Shown here in pieces: positions 51,496-58,803 of a DNA stretch of 64,000 nt. The stretch spans positions 62,001-126,000 of the forward strand of contig NZ_QGGZ01000007.1 in NCBI RefSeq assembly GCF_003148825.1, in the 5' to 3' direction. Source of the stretch: Streptomyces sp. CG 926. Its GTDB lineage: Bacteria; Actinomycetota; Actinomycetes; Streptomycetales; Streptomycetaceae. Below the pieces are notes generated by a model that saw only the letters and a program-made list of their open reading frames with translations, did not search any database and was not told the origin of the DNA. The first letter of the stretch is position 1. Each line of letters starts with the position of its first letter. A program made the position numbers and the translations under genes.

Positions 51496-53142
51496 TCAGA
51501 TCTGGATGTCGACGAGGAACGGCCCGGGGTGGGACAGCATCCGGCCCACGGCGGCGACCGCCTCGTCCGGCTTCTCCACCCGCATCCCGCCGGCGCCGAG
51601 CGACCGGGCCAGCCCGGCGAAGTCGATCTCGGGGTGGGAGAGGTCGAAGGAACCCGGGAAGCCGTGCTCCGGGATGTCCCGCTCCCGCCAGTACTGGGCG
51701 ATGTTGTCGTCCAGCAGCCGGTACTTGCGGTTGTTGCACACCACGAACTTGGCGTCGATGCCGTGCCGGGCCGCCGTCCACAGCGCCTGGTAGGTGTACA
51801 TGGACCCGCCGTCGCCCGCGAAGCCGACCACCAGACGCTCCGGCCGGGCCAGCTTGGCCCCGACCGCGCCCGGGAAGCCCACGCCGAGCGAGCCGCCCCG
51901 CGTGAGGTGGTAGTCGCCGGGGCGCTCCGCCGGCAGGTACCGGGTGACCAGCGGCGAGGTGGTCAGCGCCTCGTCGAAGACGATCAGGTCCCCGCCGGTG
52001 CGCTCGGCCAGGGTCTTGAGGAAGACGGCCATCGGCGTGCCGTCGTCCGGCGCCGACCCCGCCGAGCGCGCCTCGCGGACCCGCTCCCGGGTCCGTACGT
52101 CGAGGCGTGCGGCGGCCGCCGCCCGGCGCTGCGGGGCGAGGCGCCGCTCCAGTACGCCGGCCAGCGCGCGCAGCGCCTGCTTGGGATCCGCGGCCAGGCC
52201 CAGGTCCACCGGGTGGTTCTTGGCGATCTCGTAGGCGTCGAGGTCGATGTGGACGACCTTGGCGCCCGCCCTGAAGGGGCTCTCCAGCTCGGGGAAGACC
52301 TCCGGGAAGACATAGGTACCGACGATGAGCACCCCGTCGGCGTCCCCCACGAGCTCCTTGCTGTGCGGGCCGAACATGTGCCCGGTCTGGCCGCGCCGCA
52401 GAGGGTGCGAGGCCGCGATGTTCACCTCGGACGAGTCGACCTCGTAGACGTCGGCGCCCAGCAGCTCGGCGACGGTGACGAGTTCGTTCTGCGCCCCGGA
52501 GAGCGCGACCCCGTCCCCCACCAGGACGATCGGCCGCTCGGCGGAGGCGAGCAGCTCGGCCGCCCGCCCCACGGAGGCCGGCGAGGGCGACACATCGGTG
52601 AGCACCTCCGTGGACGGCTGGACGGGCTCGGAGTTGAGCTCGTCCAGCACGTCCATGGGCAGCGCCACGAACACGGGTCCGCGGGGCGGGGTGAGCGCGA
52701 TCTTCACGGCCCGGCGGACGGTACGGAGCACGGACCGCGGGTCGGTGACCCGGGTCGCGTACTTGGTCACCGGCTTGGCCATCGCCACCAGATCGCACGC
52801 CATCTGGGCGTCCATGGCGTCGTAGCGCACCCCGGCGTCACCGGCGACCACGACGAGCGGGGTGTGGCCGCGCAGCGACTGGTAGAGCATGCCGATGCCG
52901 TTGCCGAGGCCCACGCCGGAGTGCAGCTGGAGCAGGGCCGCGCCGCCGGTCGCCCGGGCGTACCCGTCGGCGATGCCGGCGGCCACGGTCTCCTGGAGGG
53001 CGAGGATGTAGTGGAAGTCCTCCGCCGCGTCCACCGCGTCGAGGAATCCCTGTTCCACCGTCCCCGGATTTCCGAACATCACATGCAGACCGTCGGCCTT
53101 GAACTGCTCGATCAGCCTTTCCCGTCCGGGAGTGGCTTCCAT
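51496..53142 (-). CDS. ThDP-dependent 2-oxo acid decarboxylase, benzoylformate-decarboxylase-like
   Basis: The protein has 548 residues and the three usual domains. The catalytic Glu51 activates thiamine diphosphate (ALQETVAAGIADGYA). His74 in LQLHSGVGLGNGIGML matches the active-site His of benzoylformate decarboxylase, and GNPGT at about 25-29 matches its GNPGS. The cofactor motif is GDGGSMYTYQAL and ends in CNN. It lacks any sign of the FAD site of acetolactate synthase, so a decarboxylase or lyase making an aldehyde is likely. GGGGGAA precedes the ATG. Confidence 0.88.
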   Translation of the reverse strand: MEATPGRERLIEQFKADGLHVMFGNPGTVEQGFLDAVDAAEDFHYILALQETVAAGIADGYARATGGAALLQLHSGVGLGNGIGMLYQSLRGHTPLVVVAGDAGVRYDAMDAQMACDLVAMAKPVTKYATRVTDPRSVLRTVRRAVKIALTPPRGPVFVALPMDVLDELNSEPVQPSTEVLTDVSPSPASVGRAAELLASAERPIVLVGDGVALSGAQNELVTVAELLGADVYEVDSSEVNIAASHPLRRGQTGHMFGPHSKELVGDADGVLIVGTYVFPEVFPELESPFRAGAKVVHIDLDAYEIAKNHPVDLGLAADPKQALRALAGVLERRLAPQRRAAAAARLDVRTRERVREARSAGSAPDDGTPMAVFLKTLAERTGGDLIVFDEALTTSPLVTRYLPAERPGDYHLTRGGSLGVGFPGAVGAKLARPERLVVGFAGDGGSMYTYQALWTAARHGIDAKFVVCNNRKYRLLDDNIAQYWRERDIPEHGFPGSFDLSHPEIDFAGLARSLGAGGMRVEKPDEAVAAVGRMLSHPGPFLVDIQI

Positions 53143-53184
53143 GAATTCCCCCTCGATTCTCCGATTTCCCTGCGACCTCCGGGA

Positions 53185-54009
53185 TCACCAGCCGTATCGG
53201 GTGAGACCGTCCTCCAGGACTTCGACGATCTTCTGCCCCGTCAGATAGGAATCGGGGGTGGAACGTCCGGTGACGAAGGGGAAATCGACGATGACCGAGA
53301 CCGGTTTGCCGAAATTCCCGTGGTACGCGCCGCGCGGGCCCGTCGCGTCGCGCAGGATGTACTCCAGCGGATACGGCGGCGGCCCCATGTTGAAGTCGGT
53401 ACCGAGGAATCCGGTGCCGTCCTTGTAGTCGTACTCCTTGCAGTGGCCGGTCACGTGCTTGCCCCGGATGATGCTCCCGCGGTCGCCCCAGTCCCGGGCG
53501 AAGGCCAGGCAGGCGACGCCGTAGCACTCGGCGGCGACGACCTTGCCGGCCTTGTGGAAGGCCAGGATCAGGGCGTGCACGCGCTCGTTGTTGGCGAGGT
53601 CGACGATGGGGCCGCTGCCCCCGACCACGAGAATCGCGTCGTACCCGGCGATGTCGGCGTCGAGCTTGTCCAGATCGCGGTGGTACTGCTCCAGCTTGGG
53701 CAGGTAGCCCTCGTCGCTCGTGTACGGACGCTCGGGGACCCACGCCTCGATGTCGAGCGGCGAGTCCAGCCGGCTCGACTGCTCGAACTCGCGCCCCAGT
53801 CGGGCGTTCTCCTCGGTGGTGACGGAGCGTCCCAGCGGGGGGTCGATGTAGTTCGCGTCGAGGCTCGGCGGGAGAGCGTGTGCACGCTTTCCGGTCGGCG
53901 TGGCGAATATGACCTCGTAGCCCCGCTCGTCGAACTGCGATACGGGGCCTATCAGTTCCTCGGCCCAGTAACCGTGTTCGGAGACAATGACCAGAATCTT
54001 TCTGCTCAC
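53185..54009 (-). CDS. DJ-1/PfpI-family protein 3, first gene of the large run
   Basis: The protein has 274 residues. It opens ILVIVSEHGYWAEELIGP, a PfpI-type start with an acidic residue. VVGGSGPIVDLANNERV leads to the Cys elbow AAECYGVACLAF. This is C-Y-G, not the C-H-G of the other two, so the catalytic His next to Cys is replaced by Tyr. I chose the GTG at 54009 because GGAGGAA stands 5 bases upstream; longer in-frame starts would run across the putative promoter. It begins the 24-gene unit. Confidence 0.85.
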   Translation of the reverse strand: MSRKILVIVSEHGYWAEELIGPVSQFDERGYEVIFATPTGKRAHALPPSLDANYIDPPLGRSVTTEENARLGREFEQSSRLDSPLDIEAWVPERPYTSDEGYLPKLEQYHRDLDKLDADIAGYDAILVVGGSGPIVDLANNERVHALILAFHKAGKVVAAECYGVACLAFARDWGDRGSIIRGKHVTGHCKEYDYKDGTGFLGTDFNMGPPPYPLEYILRDATGPRGAYHGNFGKPVSVIVDFPFVTGRSTPDSYLTGQKIVEVLEDGLTRYGW

Positions 54010-54332
54010 GTATTCCTCCAGGCGCCGCCTGTTGTCGTTGGCGTCCCCCACACTGGCCGCGCCCAGGGGCTTCGTCAAAGCGCTGGTGTGCGACTTCGTG
54101 AGGTAGCGGGGCAGGTCGTGGCCGCACATCAGGAAGTCGTGCGCAGACGTCATGAAGTAGCTTCAGGACTACCTGACTTCGGCCGAATCGATGAACCATT
54201 TCGGTGGCGCCGCCCTATGGTCTGGACGCGCCGTGAATCACGGGCGTACGAGCCGCGTCATGAACGAGCGAGCGCAAGAGCGACCGCACGAGAGACAGCA
54301 CGGGCAAGAGCACGAGGAGAGGGACGGGGACG
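54010..54332. other. divergent control region of the large run and the UBP/RR-TrxR operon
   Basis: The 323 bases hold no supported gene. Apart from the minus-strand promoter candidate, it contains a TGAAG-TAG-CTTCA palindrome (54153-54165) and several GACTTC/GAAGTC copies between 54092 and 54180, which could be regulator sites. I could not identify a convincing plus-strand promoter. Confidence 0.5.
54050..54078 (-). promoter_or_regulatory. candidate housekeeping promoter of the 24-gene run
   Basis: On the minus strand TTGACG (54078-54073) and CAGTGT (54055-54050) are separated by 17 bases, close to the Streptomyces consensus TTGACN-N17-TAGRRT. Transcription would start near 54043 and give a leader of about 35 bases before the GTG at 54009. 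Confidence 0.45.
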
Positions 54333-54605
54333 ATGACGATGGACCTGTTGTGCACACACATCGATCAGATACGTCCGGTGAAACCCACGGCCGTGGGCTG
54401 CGAGGAGTGCCTCATCGCCGGCGACACCTGGGTGCACCTGCGGATGTGCCTCAGCTGCGGGCACGTCGGATGCTGCGACTCGTCGAGGAACCGTCACGCC
54501 ACCCGGCACTACCGGACCACCGAGCACGCCATCGCGGCCTCCCACGAGCCCGGCGAGGACTGGGCCTGGTGCTACGCCGATCAGCTCATGCTGGACCCGG
54601 CATGA
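54333..54605 (+). CDS. UBP-type zinc finger protein
   Basis: The product has 90 residues, almost all one ZnF-UBP domain: CTHIDQ near the start, CEECL, then MCLSCGHVGCCDSS and NRHATRHYRTTEHAI. These give the full set of zinc Cys and His ligands known from eukaryotic deubiquitinases. In bacteria such stand-alone domains are found beside redox and signalling genes; their ligand is unknown. The stop overlaps the next start by 4 bases (ATGA). The ATG two codons later is also possible. Confidence 0.9.
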   Translation: MTMDLLCTHIDQIRPVKPTAVGCEECLIAGDTWVHLRMCLSCGHVGCCDSSRNRHATRHYRTTEHAIAASHEPGEDWAWCYADQLMLDPA

Positions 54606-56359
54606 GCGCGGCCCGGGAGAGTTCCGCCGCGACCACGGCCACCACCGCCACCACCCCGGCGGCCAACGGGGCCGCGGCCGCCGAACGCGCGGAGCACAAG
54701 AAGCCGGTCATCCTCGCCGTGGACGACGACCCGCAGGTCTTGCGCGCCGTCCGCCGCGATCTGCGCAGCGCCTACGGCGATCGCTACCGGGTGCTCGGCG
54801 CCTCCTCGGCGGCCGACGCCCTGAAGATCCTGGACTCCCTCGACGAACGCGGCCACGACCCGGCGCTGTTCCTCGTGGACCAGCGCATGCCGGACGTGAC
54901 CGGCGTCGAGTTCCTGCTGGAGGCGGTCAGCCGCTTCCCCGACGCCCGCCGCGTGCTGCTGACGGCCTACGCGGAGACCGACGCCGCGATCACCGCCATC
55001 AACCGGGTCCGCCTGGACTACTACCTGCTCAAGCCCTGGGACCCGCCGCACGAGCGGCTCTTCCCGGTCCTCGACGACCTGCTGTCGGACTGGCTGGCCA
55101 CCTACCGGCCGGCGTACGACGGGATCATCGTCGCCGGCCACCTGGTCTCCCCCGGCACCCACGCCGTCCGGGACTTCTTCACCCGCAACGGCCAGCCGTT
55201 CCGCTTCCTGAACGTCGAGCGGGACCCCGAGGCACTGACCCTGATCGCCGCCCAGCCCGACGGGGCACTGGCGCTCCCCCTCGTCCGCTTCCCGGACGGC
55301 TCGGTCCTCTCGGCCCCGACCGACACCCAGCTCGCCCAGCGCCTGGGCCTGGCCACCACCGCCTCCCGCCCGCACTACGAGTGCGTCATCGTCGGCGCGG
55401 GCCCGGCGGGCCTGGCGGCGGGCGTCTACTCGGCCTCCGAGGGCCTGTCGACCCTCATGCTGGACTCCCGCGCCCCGGGCGGTCAGGCGGGCACCTCCAG
55501 CCTGATCGAGAACTACCTCGGCTTCCCCTCGGGCCTTTCGGGCGGCGACCTGACCCGCCGGGCCACCATCCAGGCCTCCCGGTTCGGCGCCGAGATCCTG
55601 CACCCGGTGGAGGTGGTCTCGCTGACCCGGGACGACCCGGCCAAGATCCTCACCCTGGCCGACGGCACGGAGATCTCCGCCGAGACGGTACTGCTGGCCA
55701 CCGGGGTCTCGTACAACCGCCTCGACGCCCCCGGCGCCGACCGCTTCGAGGGGGCCGGCCTCTACTACGGCGCGGCCACCACGGAGAGCTCGGCCTGCAT
55801 CTCGCAGCACGTGTTCATCGTCGGCGGGGCCAACTCCGCGGGCCAGGCGGCGGTGCACTTCGCCAAGTACGCCGCCCGCGTGACGATCCTGGTCCGCGCG
55901 GCCTCCTTGGACGCGAGCATGTCCCGCTACCTGATCGACGAGATCGACCGCACCCCGAACATCGAGGTGAAGGTCCGCACGACCGTGGTGCGACTGGACG
56001 GCGAGGAGCACCTCGAACGCCTCACGCTCCACGACGCGGACACCGGCGAGGACACCGAGATCCCGGCCCGTTTCATGTTCACCTTCATCGGCGCCCGCCC
56101 GCACACCGACTGGCTCGCGGGTGTCGTCGAGCGGGACGAGTACGGCTTCGTCCTCACCGGCTCGGACCTGATCTCGAACGGCGGCGAACTCCCGGCCGAG
56201 TGGAGCCTGGAGCGCGCCCCGTACCCCCTGGAGACCAGCGTCCCCGGCGTCTTCGCGGCGGGGGACGTCCGCGCCCACTCCGTGAAACGGGTCGCCTCGG
56301 GGGTGGGCGAGGGCGCGATGGCCGTGTCGCTGATCCATCGCTACCGCTCGATGGGCTGA
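54602..56359 (+). CDS. response-regulator / thioredoxin-reductase-like fusion
   Basis: The protein has 585 residues. A Thr/Ala-rich tail (1-33) leads to a receiver domain (35-160) with DDD at 41-43, phospho-acceptor Asp93 in LVDQRMPD and Lys in LLKPWDPP. A short thioredoxin-like linker region follows. From about 260 comes a low-Mr thioredoxin-reductase-type flavoprotein: VIVGAGPAGLAAGVYSASEG, PGGQAGTSSLIENYLGFP, FIVGGANSAGQAAVHFA and FAAGDVR. The redox CxxC expected before the second Rossmann motif is missing (GAATTESSAC), so it is unlikely to reduce thioredoxin. It probably reads out phosphorylation from a cytosolic kinase. Confidence 0.9.
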   Translation: MSAARESSAATTATTATTPAANGAAAAERAEHKKPVILAVDDDPQVLRAVRRDLRSAYGDRYRVLGASSAADALKILDSLDERGHDPALFLVDQRMPDVTGVEFLLEAVSRFPDARRVLLTAYAETDAAITAINRVRLDYYLLKPWDPPHERLFPVLDDLLSDWLATYRPAYDGIIVAGHLVSPGTHAVRDFFTRNGQPFRFLNVERDPEALTLIAAQPDGALALPLVRFPDGSVLSAPTDTQLAQRLGLATTASRPHYECVIVGAGPAGLAAGVYSASEGLSTLMLDSRAPGGQAGTSSLIENYLGFPSGLSGGDLTRRATIQASRFGAEILHPVEVVSLTRDDPAKILTLADGTEISAETVLLATGVSYNRLDAPGADRFEGAGLYYGAATTESSACISQHVFIVGGANSAGQAAVHFAKYAARVTILVRAASLDASMSRYLIDEIDRTPNIEVKVRTTVVRLDGEEHLERLTLHDADTGEDTEIPARFMFTFIGARPHTDWLAGVVERDEYGFVLTGSDLISNGGELPAEWSLERAPYPLETSVPGVFAAGDVRAHSVKRVASGVGEGAMAVSLIHRYRSMG

Positions 56360-56414
56360 GAGCGAACACCGCGAGCCTTGCGATCAAGGCCGCAACGGAT
56401 GCAACGTTGATTAC

Positions 56415-56924
56415 ATGATTACAGCCGAACAGAGCGAACAGCTCCGCGCGTGGTTCGCCGAGCGCCTGCCGGTCGATGTCTACGAGTCCCTGGACTCGGT
56501 CACCCTCGACCGCGAGGAGATCACGGTCGTCGGCGTCATACCGGCGACCGAATCGGTCAAGGAGTTCCGCGAACGCACCCGCGAACAGCGCATCGAAGTG
56601 GCCCGCGAGGCCGAGGAGCTCTACCGCCGGAAGGTCGCCTGGGGCGTGCGGGTGGGGGAGGAGACGACCCTGTTCACCCACCTCGCCGTCCCGGTGATGA
56701 CCCGCCTGCGCCAGTCCGAACGCCTGGTCCTCGACACCCTGGTCGCCGGCGGCGTGGCCCGCAGCCGCGCCGACGCCCTCGCCTGGTGCGTCCGGCTCGT
56801 CGGCCGCAACACCGACGAGTGGCTGAGCGAACTGCGCGACTCGCTGGACAAGGTCCAGCGGGTCCGCGCCCAGGGCCCGGACGTGTCGGAACCGACCGAC
56901 TCCATGAAGTCCGGGTCCGAATGA
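56415..56924 (+). CDS. hypothetical soluble protein
   Basis: The product has 169 residues, helical and charged, with an N-terminal alpha/beta part (SVTLDREEITVVGVIPATESVKEFRERT) and a C-terminal helical part (LDTLVAGGVARSRADALAWCVRLVG) that resembles a ribbon-helix-helix or DNA-binding helix pair. No ribosome site precedes the ATG, so it may be leaderless. GATTACA occurs twice across the start. The family is not recognised. Confidence 0.7.
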   Translation: MITAEQSEQLRAWFAERLPVDVYESLDSVTLDREEITVVGVIPATESVKEFRERTREQRIEVAREAEELYRRKVAWGVRVGEETTLFTHLAVPVMTRLRQSERLVLDTLVAGGVARSRADALAWCVRLVGRNTDEWLSELRDSLDKVQRVRAQGPDVSEPTDSMKSGSE

Positions 56925-56997
56925 CGAATCCGCCCCACGGCGGCGTGTGATCGCGTAAGGCTGGCGACGACCGACACCCAGGGAGAGGCACGCACCC

Positions 56998-57327
56998 ATG
57001 ACCACCACCGTCGAATACATCCGCTACCGGATCGCATTGGACGACCAGTCGGCCTTCGAGGACGCGTACGCCCGGGCCGCCGAGTCCCTGGCGGCCTCGC
57101 CCGAGTGCATCGACTACGAGCTGGCCCGCTGCGAGGAGGAGAAGGAGCGCTACATCCTCCGGATCCGCTGGACCTCGATCGAGGCCCACCTGGGCGGGTT
57201 CCGCAAGGGCGAGCACTTCCCGGCGTTCTTCAACGCGATCCGTCCGTACGTGACGGCCATCGAGGAGATGCAGCACTACCTCGTGACGGGCGTCGTGGGC
57301 ACGGGAAAGGCCGCCGGAGACCGATGA
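56998..57327 (+). CDS. ABM-fold (antibiotic biosynthesis monooxygenase-like) protein
   Basis: The product has 109 residues and a single ferredoxin-like ABM domain (YIRYRIALDDQSAFEDAYARA, IDYELARCEEEKERYILRIRWTS, FFNAIRPYV). The same fold serves as small quinol or anthrone monooxygenases and as haem-related proteins. Its stop overlaps the truncated haemoglobin start by 4 bases (ATGA), so the two probably work together, perhaps in O2/NO chemistry. Confidence 0.87.
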   Translation: MTTTVEYIRYRIALDDQSAFEDAYARAAESLAASPECIDYELARCEEEKERYILRIRWTSIEAHLGGFRKGEHFPAFFNAIRPYVTAIEEMQHYLVTGVVGTGKAAGDR

Positions 57328-57800
57328 GCACCACACCCACCATCTACGAGTGGATGGGCGGAGCGGAGGCGATGAACCGCCTCACGGACGCCTTCTACAC
57401 GCACGCCCTGCAGGACGAGATCCTGGCCCCGGTCTTCGCCGGCATGGACTCGGAACACCCGCAGCACGTCGCGGTCTGGCTGTCGGAGGTCTTCGGCGGC
57501 CCCTCGGACTACACCGCCCACCACGGCGGCCACCAGCACATGGCCACCAAGCACCTGGGCCGGGCGATCACCGAGCGGCAGCGCCGCCGCTGGGTGGACC
57601 TGCTGATGGACACCGCCGACGAGGTCGGCCTCCCGACGGACCCGGAGTTCCGGGGGGTGTTCGCCTACTACATCGAGTGGGGCACCCGTATGGCCCTGAT
57701 CTACTCAGGGCCCAATCCGCCCCCGGTCGACGCGGCCAAGATCCCGGTCTGGTCCTGGGGCCAAACCCCACCCTGGATCCCGAAGAGCCCGGACGCCTGA
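57324..57800 (+). CDS. group II truncated haemoglobin
   Basis: The protein has 158 residues and a 2-over-2 globin fold. TIYEWMGGAEAMNRLTDAFYTHAL is the A-B helix. DEILAPVFAGMDSEHPQHVAVWLSEVFGGP contains the conserved Phe/His around the haem, and GRAITERQRRRWVDLLM the G helix. Group II globins carry O2 and dispose of NO or peroxide. It is co-translated with the ABM protein and ends at a strong hairpin. Confidence 0.9.
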   Translation: MSTTPTIYEWMGGAEAMNRLTDAFYTHALQDEILAPVFAGMDSEHPQHVAVWLSEVFGGPSDYTAHHGGHQHMATKHLGRAITERQRRRWVDLLMDTADEVGLPTDPEFRGVFAYYIEWGTRMALIYSGPNPPPVDAAKIPVWSWGQTPPWIPKSPDA

Positions 57801-57803
57801 CCC

Positions 57804-57832
57804 CTGGGGGCAGGCCTCCCACCTGCCCCCAG
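57804..57832. terminator. hairpin terminator after the haemoglobin gene
   Basis: CTGGGGGCAGG pairs perfectly (11 bp) with CCTGCCCCCAG around a 7-base loop. It starts 3 bases after the stop and also faces the end of the convergent barstar gene. Confidence 0.88.
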
Positions 57833-57836
57833 CAGT

Positions 57837-57889
57837 CAGCCCCGCCGGCGCTTGAGGCGATCTTTCAGCCCCGCCGGCGTTTGAGGCGC
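57837..57889. repeat. two tandem copies of a CAGCCCCGCCGGCG-type interspersed repeat
   Basis: CAGCCCCGCCGGCGYTTGAG plus GCG appears at 57837-57859 and again at 57866-57888, differing at one base. I recall the same word between many Streptomyces genes. The second copy encodes the last residues (LKRRRG) and stop of the barstar gene, so this end was probably added by the element. Confidence 0.65.
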
Positions 57890-58308
57890 GGGGTCCGGGG
57901 CGGAGCACCGGCAACCGGCCCGGGCCCGGCCTCACCCTCGGCCAGCACCACCACCAGCTCCGGCCCGGCACCGTCGCCACCGGCCCGCCAGAAGTCCACG
58001 GCCTCCTCCAGCACCTCCAGCAACGTCTCCCACTCCCCCGGACACGCATCGGCGTACCCGCGCCACGACGTCACCGCCACCAGCCACCCCCCGCGAGGGG
58101 GGCCGGGCAACCACGACAGGTCGCGCAGCGCATCGGCCAACGCATCCCAGTTCCCGCCGACCCACTCCGGCAGCCGCAAGGCATCCCCGCAGCGCCGCAT
58201 CAGCTCGGCCTTGCCCCGTACCCCGGCCAGGTCCAGCCGTAGGGTCGTCCGGCCCGCGGTTTCGGCGGCCTCGAGCGCCGGCGCGAGCGGCTGCGGGTCC
58301 AGGCTCAT
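57865..58308 (-). CDS. barstar-family ribonuclease inhibitor
   Basis: The product has 147 residues. The barstar core is LRLDLAGVRGKAELMRRCGDALRLPEWVGGNWDALADALRDLSWLP, in which the Trp-Asp-Ala segment and acidic helix normally plug the RNase active site. A Gly/Pro/Arg-rich tail from about 120 is extra and ends within a genomic repeat. Its start overlaps the ribonuclease stop by 4 bases, so enzyme and inhibitor are made together; the inhibitor stays in the cytosol. Confidence 0.88.
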   Translation of the reverse strand: MSLDPQPLAPALEAAETAGRTTLRLDLAGVRGKAELMRRCGDALRLPEWVGGNWDALADALRDLSWLPGPPRGGWLVAVTSWRGYADACPGEWETLLEVLEEAVDFWRAGGDGAGPELVVVLAEGEAGPGPVAGAPPRTPRLKRRRG

Positions 58309-58754
58309 CGCAGAACCGCCTTGAAGGTGTCGTAGTGGTCGTCCGTGTAGTAGAACTCCCCACCCTCACCCGTCACGATCCGCCGGGCTCCGCGATCACG
58401 CTCTCCCGGCGTCCGCACGGTGTACTCGTGGTAGTAGCCACGTTTCTGCTTGGGCAGCGCCTTCTCGAAGTTCCCGAAGACCGTGCCGTCCTGCCGGTAC
58501 GCGTACGGCCCGCCCTTGTCGATGAGCGCGAGCACGTCCCGGGCCTGCTGCGGCAGCCCGTCGGCCCGCACCGTGGCCATCCCCTTCGCCCACCCCGGGG
58601 CGGCAGAGGCAGAGGCGGAAGCGGAAGCGCTGGCACCGTCGGAGGCAGGCAGGGGTTTCTGCCCGCCGCAACCCACCACACCGACCAGCGCGGCACACAG
58701 GAACAAGGCCCCCGGCAAACGCAGCAACGATCGGGGCACGTTCCGAAAGATCAT
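58305..58754 (-). CDS. exported lipoprotein ribonuclease of the RNase Sa/barnase family
   Basis: The protein has 149 residues. A signal peptide ends in the lipobox GVVGC (Cys29), then a Ser/Ala repeat linker (about 41-52). The RNase domain has the catalytic base Glu110 (YYHEYTV), Arg near 125 (RRIVTG) and acid His140 (DDHYDTF), matching Glu54/Arg69/His85 of RNase Sa. It should cleave RNA after G. Secreted Streptomyces guanyl RNases are usually free, so the lipid anchor is notable. The barstar gene follows with a 4-base overlap. Confidence 0.87.
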   Translation of the reverse strand: MIFRNVPRSLLRLPGALFLCAALVGVVGCGGQKPLPASDGASASASASASAAPGWAKGMATVRADGLPQQARDVLALIDKGGPYAYRQDGTVFGNFEKALPKQKRGYYHEYTVRTPGERDRGARRIVTGEGGEFYYTDDHYDTFKAVLR

Positions 58755-58803
58755 GCACCGATCGTGCCAAATATCCGATTCGCTCGCGAATCGCCCGGTC
58801 GCC

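Noticed and set aside
30317..54009. Classical antibiotic biosynthetic cluster
   Set aside because: No PKS, NRPS, terpene cyclase, RiPP precursor or other core enzyme is present; SnoaL-like proteins alone are not evidence.
51475..54336. Long plus-strand open frame opposite the ThDP and PfpI genes
   Set aside because: Same artefact: real motifs and ribosome sites are all on the minus strand.
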